A stretch of 64,000 bases of DNA from Toxorhynchites rutilus septentrionalis (taxonomy: Eukaryota > Arthropoda > Insecta > Diptera > Culicidae): NCBI RefSeq assembly GCF_029784135.1, contig NC_073745.1, positions 61,315,718 to 61,379,717 of the forward strand. Direction: 5' to 3'. The notes beneath the pieces were generated by a model. It was given only the letters and a program-made list of their open reading frames with translations. It was not told the DNA's origin and ran no database searches. The position numbers were made by a program, and so were the translations under genes. Below, in pieces: positions 33,290 through 43,312 of the stretch. Each line of letters opens with the position of its first letter. Position 1 is the first letter of the stretch.

Positions 33290-36060
33290 TTTTTATTAGG
33301 GTGCTCCAGAAAACCAATTTTCCCCTTTTTTCCAGATATGATTTTTTTAAAATTAATACCATTTTAACTACTAAGTCTTTTGAGATGATCGATATATCAA
33401 ATTAAAGCCAGTGATTTGGTTTTTCTCGAAAAAAATATTAGCGACTGTAACATTTAATTTGATATGTCAATCATCTGTGTCGTTCCATAAGTACAAAAGT
33501 TATGAATTTTTGAAAAAACTCATTTTGGGAAAAGGGGAAAATTTGATTTTTTGGACCACTTTAAAATGGAAATGGGCACCATAGTGAAAAAATATGGGTC
33601 TCATATTTTGCGATAACGAACTAAACTAGCATTTTACGTGGAAATTTGAGAAGCACTATATATACTATACAAGTAGTGTTCTTCCTCAGAGCAGATTATT
33701 TTTTTACCGTTGACCGTACAATGTTGGAATCAGTTATCAGTAAGCTTACATTCCCAAACACTGTCGGCATCAGGTGAATTCGCAGTATCGGTTCATGAAA
33801 ATGTGCTGCTGGAATATTGATTCCACTGCGACATTTATCCGATCTTTGTCTGTCATTTATGTTTGTTCTGCTCACAAAAAAAAGATAAGTCGTTTTAATT
33901 TTAAAACGAATGTTTAACAAAAAAGCTTGAGTTTTCGATTTCCACTGTTACACTTCGTTGAAAAAAATTTCAGTAAACAAATTTTCATTAACACTAGATT
34001 GCCCAAGTAAGTCATTTTGACTGCTCTTCAATTTCAATTAGGAAAGCTGTTATGTATATAATGGCACAGTTGCTTAGAATTTTGTGACTTTTTACACAAC
34101 ATATAACTGTGTTTATTAGTAATTGTAGTTGCCTCCCTCCTCCTTCATTTCCGGAGATATAGATGTGTTATACCTATATAGCCCAAAAGTAGTCATTTTG
34201 ACTGCTTGAGGAATTTTAAATAATAAAATAACTTTTATTACTGAATTCAGTAAGTTTCGTATATGACTAGTTTCGGCATTGTATTGGAAGGCAGTTTTAA
34301 TTTTTTTCGATTACCGTCACATGTTAACATAATAATACATAATAGTACATAATAAATTGTCACTTTGGGCGTATATTGGATAAGTTGTTCTTGGAAGGTT
34401 CTACTTGTATTTTCAAGAGTGTGAAAGGGCTAACAGGTAACGCAAAAACGAGCATTAAGACATATGGTTTTATCTCGTTGAAAATAGATAAAAATGTTAT
34501 CAAGCATATAAAAAAACGCACAAATGAAGACTGCTGAATTTTAAGGAATGATTGAACAACAGAATTATCTGAAATATGTGCATTTATTGGAGTTTTATAT
34601 GCTTGTGAAGCTTCGAGAATATTGAGAATAGCCAAGCTTGCTATAAACCAGGGTAAAATATTACAGTTGACGAGCAATTATTTTCGACAAAAAACCAGAT
34701 GTAGATTTTCGCAATATATGCCTAATAAACTTAATAAACTTGGCATACAATTGAAATGAATATTTTGAATGGTTTTTATTATTTGGGGAAATATCATCAA
34801 TGCTTCTCAGTGAGCACGTTGTTCTGAAACTTGTCAAGCCATTTACAAGATGTTCAAGAAATATCACGACCAATTTTCTCTAGTATGGCACTCGCGACAA
34901 AATTATTAACAGAAAAAAAACCATTCTAGTAGGAACCATTAGAGGAAACAAAAACTATCCAAATCAGCTTATCAAACGGAAGATAGCGTGCCTCGTTTTT
35001 CATTCAACTCAGAGAATTGTGTTCTTACAGTATATAAAAGTGATCTAAATAAAAGAGTAGCTGTTCTAGAATATGTGAAAATTAATAAAAGTAATAAAAA
35101 ACACATGAAAAGATTTCCACCTCATTTTGAATAAAATAGATAAATAGTCCTAAAATGATTTTTTCAAGTAAAATATTCTTTTTTATTGTTAATATTCGCT
35201 AATAATTTGTTATGCAACTGTAAATGATAAAAAATATTGAAAATAAGTTTTAAATAAATTTCTATACACATCAGATATTCTTTCACAACGCAGTCATTTT
35301 GACTGCTTTTGGGCAATGTAGGTATATTCTAAGTTCCGGTTTCTTAGTGTTAATATATATTTCTCTTTTTTCCCAAAAATGACTTTTGTCAAAAATGTAT
35401 CACTTTTGAACTTCTGGAGCGATTCAGATGATCGACATGTCAAATTAAAGCCTACTAGCTAGTCTTTTTTTGAAAAAATAACACACCTGCCAATTAATTG
35501 GATTATAGTCACATACATCCAGTCTAGTCACATAGAAATGTTGAACGATAACTGAAAACATGTTAACTTTCAAACATATATAACTTAAAAACGAAAAATA
35601 ACACCTCTATGGTATTCAGATATGTTATGTAAAAAACCCTCAGCTTTCAGGAAAAAAATATAAAAAAATATGGCGCCCTTGGTCCCGAAACGATGTAAGC
35701 TATAAAAAATAAATATAATCAATAATTACGAAAACAAAATCCATTTTCATTCAGAGTGTAATATTTTTTCGAACAAGACTAGCTCATTGGCTTCTATTTG
35801 ATTTGTCGATCATCTGAATCGGTCCAGTTGATCAAAAGTTATGATTTTTTGTAATGGAAAAAATGGGAAAAAATGGTTTTTTGGACCATCGGCTAACTTT
35901 GAAAAACATAACTCAAAAACGAAAAAAAAACACCTCCCTGGTTTCGAGATATGTTATGTGAAAAATCCTCAGGTGTTTCAGGTGTCACGGTGTTTGTTAC
36001 CGAACTCCTCCGAAACGGCTCGACCGATTTTGATTTTTTTTTACTATGAATAAAGTGTTG
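33290..36060. repeat. palindromic AT-rich repeat family M3, interrupted by piggyBac copy 2
   Basis: Words such as CAAATTAAAGCC and GATGATCGACATGTC / ATTTGTCGATCATC recur in both orientations on either side of the piggyBac-like insert (33370-33480; 35430-35460; 35790-35960). The same family makes up 40440-42500. No coding frame. Confidence 0.55.
33992..35349 (+). mobile_element. piggyBac-like transposon, copy 2, internally deleted
   Basis: TTAA sites at 33988-33991 and 35350-35353 flank 1358 bases starting CACTAGATTGCCCAAGTAAG and ending TTAGTG, the same ends as copy 1. The transposase start is missing: the left 370 bases join directly to a point just before the catalytic region. Fragments such as a KILQLTSNYFRQK-like frame correspond to the VDEQL region, now frameshifted. 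Copy 2 lacks the M1 insertion of copy 1, so it predates or escaped it. Confidence 0.85.
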
Positions 36061-36688
36061 GTGGACTTTCAAGGAATGCAAGGAGTTTATAGAATAAAGT
36101 TAAGATGTCTTGACTATGTCTAAGTCTATGTATTTACATGACATTGAGTGATAATTTTCATTCAAATTTCAACAATTCAAAATTGCTATCGGGTCTGCCA
36201 ATCTGAAAGAGAGTGAATGTTATGAAACTCGATCGAATTTCAAACCAACCGGATTCCGGAATGTGAATGACTGTTCGATACTGTTACCACAAGCATGGTT
36301 CATGGCCCATGTTGTGATCTGAAACTTTTCTCGCCTCACATGACACATAGAATATGTACAAAGCGTTTTGCTAGAGATTTCAGCAATGACACGATTACAA
36401 GCGTAGGTGGATAACCAATATATCAACGAAGTAATACCTATAAAGACGGACAATCGTTCACAAATGTCAACAACACAGATATTGACAATCACACGTATAA
36501 ACAACATACATTTCAGAAAAGTGGCAAAATGTTATGAGGTATAAAGAGTTTTGCGATGTTTTAACAATTTTTTTCAGTTTTGGAGATGATGATTAACTTA
36601 TCTAAAATAACTGGAAAGTTCGAAACTACACTGTCAAGGAAACCTTCATTCTACAGTAGATGATAGTGCGATTAGTCCAAAAATTGTT
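36061..36688. other. dysc intron, nothing recognised
   Basis: No transposon termini or credible frame seen. Confidence 0.5.
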
Positions 36689-38190
36689 TGTGGGGCAAAG
36701 GTGCGCAGTGGCTGTGGGGCAAAAGCTCACACCAGCGTTTTGCTCTGAAAATGAATTATAAAATGTTTTCAACCAAATTTTTACTTGGACCCACAAGAAA
36801 AAACTGATTTGAAGAAATTCACTCCAGAAATGCTCAAATGGTCCGACAGAGGCTTCGGAAGAGAGTCTCGAAGCGTCGGATTGCGGCAGACCTCGATATT
36901 TCTGAATCAGCTCTGAGGAAGAGGCTCATATCAGTGAATGATTTATGATTTGAATCTTCTTTTATTGACATTTCTACTTCTGCTGGGATGTGCCAGCAAG
37001 CACCTAGGGCGGTTCGGACAAGTATTTACGAGTGAGCAGTCTGGGGATCTGGCGGACCACTGCAGAGCACTGGACAAAGCTTTCTATGGTATGACTCTCA
37101 AAGATTTACAGCGCCTGGCATTTGATTTTGCAGAAGCTAACAACTCTCAGCATGAATTCAATCAAGTTGCAAAACTGGCAGGAAGAGATTGGGATTCTAG
37201 CTTCATGAGGAATCATCGTCTGTCTCTTCGAATTCCACAACAGTGCAACGGAGCAACAGCGCTCCAAGACAAAGCGTCGGAATCCTCAGAACCGAATCCA
37301 ACATGAGGAAGAAAAATAAACAATTGCTTAAAAATGATTCAAAATGAATTTCAAATGAAAAATGTTTTTATTTTCACCATGCATTCAATTCAATAACGGT
37401 TATGTTTATGTTTTCACAATGAACTTTAAATAAATATTGCTTTTTTTTCAACAATGAGTTTCAAATAAATCAAGTGTAGGTAACTATGTATCTATAAACT
37501 TGATCTATATTAATAAAAACTATTTCCTCATGATTTCACTCAAGAACGGAGCAACGGATTTAACACGATTGATGCATCTTAGTCTGCATTAGGTTTATAT
37601 ATCAAAAAAGAAATTATATACCGCGAGTATAGATTGTGTATTATTATCATAAAAATAATTTCTGTGGGAACTTAAGGGTTCGAAGTGATTTATATCAAAA
37701 TATCAATAGTGGGTGGAGTGAAGTTCTGTTTCAAATGTTGGACATTTTCAGATATCTTATATCGTAGGCCTCCACCCTCCCAAAAATTTCCACGTGGTAT
37801 GTTTGACCATAACACCCACTCATCTCCACTTTTAAAACATCATACAGAACCCCCCCCCCCTCCTCTTCACTGGATGGTGCCTACACACTCTGATAATGAT
37901 GCTTCTTCCGCTGGTAATAATAAAGCATTTATTTTTGTTACAAGTCACCTCAGAAGTACAACTCAATAAGTGCGTACTTTCGCCCTCACTATGGGGCAAA
38001 AGTACGCATTTTCCATTTTGTATTCAAATAGGATTTTGTCTAACTACAAACAAAACTCAAGAAATTCTTTTACTACGTTTCGAAGGTAATATATATAGTA
38101 ACAATTTGGTAAGCAAATTGAATTTTATTTGCTTTTATTTCAAGAGTTATTGGACGACAACTGTTAGGTGCGCACCTTTGCTCCGCACTA
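36689..38190 (+). mobile_element. pogo-like element remnant (boundaries uncertain)
   Basis: A left GGGGCAAAGGTGCGCA (36692-36707) faces a right TGCGCACCTTTGCTCC (38169-38184). A second such hairpin lies at 37971-38008 (GTGCGTACTTTCGCCC and GGGGCAAAAGTACGCA). The interior holds a pogo-type DNA-binding region but no catalytic domain. A Helitron-like element starts at 37504, so the right motif may belong to a separate small insert rather than to this element. Confidence 0.4.
36816..37306 (+). pseudogene. pogo/Tigger-like transposase, DNA-binding half only
   Basis: Two DNA-binding modules are readable. First, a psq-type HTH (RLRKRVSKRRIAADLDISES then ALRKRL), ended by a stop at about 36947. Second, in another frame, a CENP-B N-terminal-like HTH: SKHLGRFGQVFTSEQSGDLA, DHCRALDKAFYGMTLKDLQR, LAFDFAEANNSQHEFNQVAK, LAGRDWDSSFMRNHRLSLRI. 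This second module is open to a stop at 37306. In pogo and Tigger transposases this region is followed by a DDE domain, which is absent here. Confidence 0.75.
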
Positions 38191-38227
38191 CTCTATATGG
38201 CAGAACAACGTTTGCCGGATCAGCTAG
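37504..38227. mobile_element. Helitron-like element with internal insertion
   Basis: The 5' end TCTATATTAATAAAAACTAT follows an A and the 3' end GCCGGATCAGCTAG is followed by a T, the A|T target of Helitrons. The left 220 bases (CAAGAACGGAGCAACGGATT; TTAGGTTTATAT) match the copy at 42583, but the middle is replaced by about 470 unrelated bases that include a CACGTGGTATG piece. Confidence 0.6.
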
Positions 38228-39969
38228 TAATTAATATAATTAGACCTCGAAGCTCTCATCTCACGATTGTGGTAATTAGCACAGATATCGCAAAGCATTC
38301 AGCCATTTTTTGCAATTGATCAACTCTGAATCCACCCTGTGACCCCACCCATACGCAACAATGGTCAATAAAAACGGCACCCGAAAAAAAAACCTAGTGA
38401 TGACTATAAATGGATAGAACATAAAGCCTCCGTTCGATAGACGACGCCTAGTAAAAACGTCAAACCGGGCCCATCCCCGGGGCGACGAATGTCTCATGAC
38501 AAATCTCTATTTCACAATCCCACCCAGCCACTGTGGAGCCTAATCCGCTTTGTTGCGCGCCGTAACATGGCTCCCAATCCGTCCTTCACCCATGATTTAC
38601 CATATTTAGGAGCAAAAAAGCAACAGCCAATGGGGGGCTTTCTTCGTCCCGATGAACCTCTATGTCAACCCCTCCCCTTCCCCGCATGAAGTGACAAGGC
38701 GACATTCGAACGAAATCGAAAATAGTCCTTCGCACGAGACAAATAAAGAGTGACAAAAAAAAAAAGAAAGAAACCAGAATCATGTTCGTTGTTCCACTTT
38801 TTCCCGCATTTTTTTTTTTTGCACTTGTTTGTTGTCCGTCCTTCGCAAGAGGGATACAATGCGTAATGTTTACATGGGTTTGGGATACAAAAGCGAGAAC
38901 GAACGCAAAAGTAGACCAGCGAGGTCGTAAACCAGGAGATACCCCACACGCGTTTACGCCCCATCCGTATCTTACGGCGCTTACCGCCGAATGGTTGTTT
39001 CCGCTTTAGATATGGTGGTGAGCTTTGTTTTTCCCGTGGCATTTTCGAACGTTTCTATCTGTGATATCATACGTGCGGCGAATTATTTGATTCCAGTGTG
39101 GAAAATATGAGCGGAACTTCTCCGTCACCGAAAGACTTGAGCGAGATTCATCGGACATCAAAACAATTTGCATATCTCGAAAGTTGTATGTTCGAGGCTT
39201 TCCAAGCCATCCAATATTTCACGGAAATAATCAGAGGAAAGTGTTATTCCATCACATTAACAAGTTCTTCCATCTAAACGCCCTTTTTGGCACCTCTCTG
39301 CACGGATGATGGAACAAAAGCGCCCGGTACCGAGACACGTCATACACCTGTGAGTGTGTGTCAATGGGAGGCCTATCCCCATCACAAAGGTGGTATCCCT
39401 GTGGGGCCAGAACCGAGGACAAATATAGATGACGTTCCGGTGGGGAATCGAATTTCCGAAATGAAAATTTCACCTTTTCACAGCCAGCTCCAAAACTCGG
39501 TGGTGGAAAGCGAAATTGAGTACAGTGAAGGGAAAGGTGAAAAAAGGGAACATCCGTGTATTCAACGCTTTTCCCTTTCATCATCATCTGCATCGATGCA
39601 GGAACGATTCTGGAAGGATTGTGTTTGCATTGACATTAAAATTTCTATCCCCCCCTGGGTGCCAAGATAGGTGTGGTGGCGGTGTGTTTCATACGAAGGG
39701 GTTGCAATGTTTGGCCAGGGACTAGACAAATAGGAAGACGGAATTGACATTGTCATTTGTGCCCCCGGCCCGACCAGACTATGGAAGCGTAGTTCATCAC
39801 GCAATACCCAGAATGAAAATCAGGAAAATGTTGGCAGCGGAATAAAATATAGCTAAGGTTGGAATTTTATCCACCCCGGGGACTGATTTGCGCTTCTTTT
39901 GTTTGCTCACACGAAGAATGTGCTCTTATCGGTTCGGAACCCATATAAGTATAGCTGATTAAGACTTAC
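38228..39969. other. dysc intron next to the PDZ1 exon
   Basis: Fairly GC-rich and lacking repeats seen elsewhere in the window. Open frames on both strands (38665-39042, 39252-39593) lack protein-like composition. No gene is supported. Confidence 0.55.
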
Positions 39970-40108
39970 CTGAATCTTTTCCACCCTTGACGCAGATGCC
40001 AAACCCGTGGCTGGCATCGGTCTGCTGATCACGGGACATGTTCACCGTGCGCGTCGTTAGCTGGTGGATATTGGGTATACTTCGATCCCTTTCCCGATCT
40101 CGATAGAT
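39970..40108 (-). CDS. dysc: dysc exon: start of PDZ1
   Basis: The acceptor is CTTTGCAG and the donor GTAAGT. The frame starts in phase 0: IYRDRERDRSIPNIHQLTTR, TVNMSRDQQTDASHGFGICV, KGGKDS plus one base. HGFGICVKGG is the carboxylate-binding loop of PDZ1, and the last base completes the Gly of GVGVYISRIEE at 22014. The length of 46 codons plus one base fits exactly. The upstream exon must end in phase 0; I did not find it with confidence (see 43488). Exons from here to 521 span 39.6 kb. Confidence 0.92.
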
Positions 40109-40359
40109 CTGCAAAGGGTTGAGAGGGTTGTGTTAGCTTTTTTTTTCTGGGGATATAAAATGAACAAACGAATGACGGACCAAACGCGACGACGTGTGAG
40201 AGAAACGTGTCAAATCGAAGAGCAGTGATTGTACCATTCTGAATCATATTTCGGACGCTTAAAGCATTTGAAGCAGAGAACCGATTTAAACTTTATGCGA
40301 AGGTATTATTTGATCGATATTTTTACTTTGGTACCTATTTGATTGAAAACATAAAAAAT
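40109..40359. other. dysc intron, nothing recognised
   Basis: Contains the pyrimidine-rich acceptor tract (minus strand) for the exon at 39970 and otherwise no feature. Confidence 0.6.
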
Positions 40360-40462
40360 TCTATATAAATTAAAATGATTTGGTGTCCGTTCCTAAAGAT
40401 TTAACTCAAGAACGGAGCAACGGATTTGTATCAGGATTGATGCGTCTTAGTCTGCGTTTTTT
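40360..40462 (+). mobile_element. Helitron-like element, 5'-end fragment
   Basis: TCTATATAAATTAAAATGAT, then TTGGTGTCCGTTCCT and AAGAACGGAGCAACGGATTT, matches the 5' part of the copy at 42583. It breaks off in M3 sequence near 40462. Confidence 0.6.
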
Positions 40463-40898
40463 CGCATTTTTGCCAAAAATGACTTTTTTCAAAAACTCAT
40501 AACTTTTGAACTACTAGACCGATTCAGATGATCGACATATCAAATTAAAGCCAATCACCTGGTATTATTCGAAAAAGCACTATGCCAGCAGGAAATTTGA
40601 ATTCTGCTCTCGTTATTATTGATTATATTCGTTTTTTTTTTGTTTTCATAGTCTGCGGACCAAAGGCGCTATTTTGTTTTATACTTTTTCTGGAAAGCTG
40701 AGTATTTTTCACATAACATATCCCGAAACAAGGGAGGCGTTTTTTTTTCGTTTTTGAGTTATGATTTTTCAAAGTCCAAAGTTGGTCCAAAAAGTCATTT
40801 TTTCCCACTTTTTTCACTACAAAAACTCATAACTTTTGATCTACCGGACCGTTTAAGATGATCGTTAAATCAAATTAAAGCCAATGAGCTAGTCTTGT

Positions 40899-41183
40899 GT
40901 GCTCCCTTGGCCGAGTGGTTAGCGTCATAACTAACATGCCGGGTGTTCGGGTTCGATTCCCGTTCTGGTCGGGGGAATTTTTCGTCAAAGAAATTTCCTC
41001 CGACTTGCACTGTGATCACGCGTATTCTAGAGCTTGCCACTCAGAATGCATTGAAGGCGTGTTATTTGGCATAGAAATCTCAACTAAGTACAAATAAAAA
41101 TGACGCAAGTAATACTACGTTGAGACGGCGAAGTTTCTCTAGGAACGTTAGTGCCATTGAAGAAGAAGAAGAAGAAGAAGAAG
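40899..41183 (+). mobile_element. Feilai-like tRNA-derived SINE, full length
   Basis: A perfect 13-bp duplication GAGCTAGTCTTGT (40886-40898 and 41184-41196) flanks 285 bases. The tRNA-like head has GGCCGAGTGGTTAGCG and GGGTTCGATTCCCG, the body TTTCCTCCGACTTGCACTGT and ACGTTGAGACGGCGAAGTTT, and the tail is (GAA)n. Copies at 56655 (+) and 195 (-) share head and body. Confidence 0.93.
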
Positions 41184-41239
41184 AGCTAGTCTTGTTTGAA
41201 AAAAAGACTACATTCTGAATAAAAATGTATTTTGTTTTC

Positions 41240-41737
41240 TTCTTTTTTTATCCCTGTTGTTTATTTTAGGCTCACTAGCATTTTAGCTGTAACAGAGCCG
41301 AATTTTAATCGTGTACATGTCACATATTTATCATACCTATAATTAGCACATTACACAGTTGCCATTTTTCGGCGTTAGAGTATTCCCTTCTATACCATTG
41401 AAAATGGTACACATTTACATAGTAGCCATTTAGGCGTAAGAGTTTTCTATCTGTTCTTCCATTATCCAGTTAAGACTGGACAGCGGAGACAGTCGTTGAT
41501 CCATTGTTGGGTTATTTATAGAACAGCAGCCCGATGTTTCTTGCAGAGCAGAACAGTTGTATGGATGAATCGATCTTATTTCGACCGTGGATCGATCTCC
41601 ATCGCTGATGATTGTTGCGTGGACGTAGTTATTCTGTAACAACACAAAGATGGTCCATTGGGGCCCTAAGTTTTGAACTCACGATCGATCGCTTACTAAG
41701 CGAACGCGCAACCAATGTGGCTATGGAGACCCCCCGG
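41240..41737 (-). mobile_element. SINE family S3, full-length copy
   Basis: An 11-bp duplication ATTTTGTTTTC (41229-41239 and 41738-41748) flanks the insert. On the minus strand it begins with GTCTCCATAGCCACATTGGT, a tRNA-like region with B-box-like GTGAGTTCAAAACT, then the body shared with 24297, ending in a TAAAATAAACA-type tail. The head is much more complete than in the 24297 copy. Confidence 0.88.
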
Positions 41738-42582
41738 ATTTTGTTTTCGTTATTATTGATTATATTTGTTTTTTACAGCTTACATCTTTTCGGGACCAAG
41801 GGCGCCATATTTTTTTTATATTTTTTCCTGTACGCTGAGGTTTTTTCACATAATATATCCGAATACCAGAGAGGAGTTATTTCTCGTTTTTAAGTTATGT
41901 TTTTTCAAAGTTAACATGTTTTCAGTTTTCGTTCAACATTTCTATGCGATTAGACTGGATGTATGTGAGTATGGTCCACTTAATTGGCAAATGTGTGATT
42001 TTTTCAAGAAGAGCTAGCTAGTAGGCTTTAATTTGATATGTCGATCATCTGAATCGGGCCAGTCGTTCAAAAGTAATACATTTTTGAAGAAAGTCATTTT
42101 TGTGAAAAAAGGGGAAAATGATTTTTTGGACCATCGGGTAACTTTGAAAAATCCTAACTCAAAAACGAAAAAAAACGCCTCCCTGGTATCGAGATATGTT
42201 ATGTTATGTCAGCTTTCCAGAAAAAATATAAAAAAAATATAGCGCCTTTGGTCCCGAGACCATGAAAACAATAAAAAACGAATACAATCAATAATAACGA
42301 GAGCAGAATTCAAATTTCCTTCAGGTATAGTATGGTGATTGGCTTTAATTTGATATGTCGATCATCTGAATCGGTCTAATAGTTCAAATGTTATGAATTT
42401 TTAAAAAAAGTGATTTTTGTCCAAAAATGCGAAAAAAAAATTTTTTTCACCCTAAAATGGAAATGGTCACTCTAACAAAAAAGTTAAAAAAATACGGGTC
42501 TCATAATTTGCGGTAAAGAACAAAACTACCACTTTGGACGAAAATCTGAGAACCACTATATCGGTTTGGCATGGAATGGCTG

Positions 42583-42985
42583 ATATAAATAAAAATGATT
42601 TGGTGTCCGTTCCTCACGATTTAACTCAAGAACGGAGCAACGGATTTGAACAGCCAGTATCAGGATTGATGCTTCTGCGTCAGGTTTATATGCCAAAAAA
42701 GTAATGAAAAAAAAAGTTGGAAAATTTGAGTCATTTTTTAAGCAAATTTTGTATGGAAGTTAAAAAACTGGAAAATCCTTTTTTAGCAAATTTGATGATT
42801 TTATTTGTCGGTACCCGGTTTGATGCGTCTTAGTCTGCGTTAGGTTTATATGCCTTTAAAATAAATGATATACCATGAATATAGATCACGTACAGAAAAA
42901 TAATTTCTGTGGGGACTTGAGTATTCGAAATTATTTAAATGAAACTATAAATTGTTGGTGGGACGAAGTTCGCCGGGTCAGCTAG
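42583..42985 (+). mobile_element. Helitron-like element, about 400 bp
   Basis: The 3' end GACGAAGTTCGCCGGGTCAG then CTAG has the short hairpin and CTRR terminus of Helitrons. The 5' part carries TTGGTGTCCGTTCCTCACGA and CAAGAACGGAGCAACGGATT. It is noncoding, hence non-autonomous. The base after CTAG is A, not the expected T, and the 5' TC is replaced by AT, so the exact edges are unsure. Confidence 0.65.
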
Positions 42986-43312
42986 AATTGAATAAAAATG
43001 TTTTTCAATTGAAGCGAATAAGAATCAAATTTCGGACATTATTTATAAACAAAAAAATCAAACTTCGGACAGAGTGAATTCGAATTTCGAACATTCTGTT
43101 AGCATAACGTTTTCTTGTGGTTTAAGGCTCAATTTATATTATATTTCTATACAATTACTAATGCAATTAAATTACCAATCATGGGAAAATAACAACGAAT
43201 TGGCCTGTTTGAAGGTGTACTGCAACCTTCCATGAGCACACAAATCTCTTGACAATTTTTCTACAATCATTGATGGCTTGTAAACTGGTAACAGAACTTT
43301 TACTACTTGTTT
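42986..43312. other. intron sequence, nothing recognised
   Basis: AT-rich, no termini or frame. Confidence 0.5.

Larger units (their letters stand above)
40463..42570. repeat. palindromic repeat family M3 carrying two SINEs
   Basis: The left part (40490-40890) and right part (42020-42380) are inverse copies: GATTCAGATGATCGACATAT on the left faces ATATGTCGATCATCTGAATC on the right. Between them the repeat is interrupted by the Feilai-like SINE (40899) and the S3 SINE (41240), whose duplications are M3 sequence. Confidence 0.7.

Noticed and set aside
38665..39593. Minus-strand frames of 113-125 codons as further dysc exons
   Set aside because: No PDZ or other domain signature, no paired consensus splice sites, and low-complexity Lys/Phe runs.
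40902..40975. tRNA gene
   Set aside because: The A and B boxes belong to a SINE head: it has a conserved non-tRNA body, a GAA tail and a target duplication, and the same head recurs at 56655 and 195.
41160..41183. Independent (GAA)n microsatellite
   Set aside because: It is the tail of the Feilai-like SINE and ends exactly at the target duplication.
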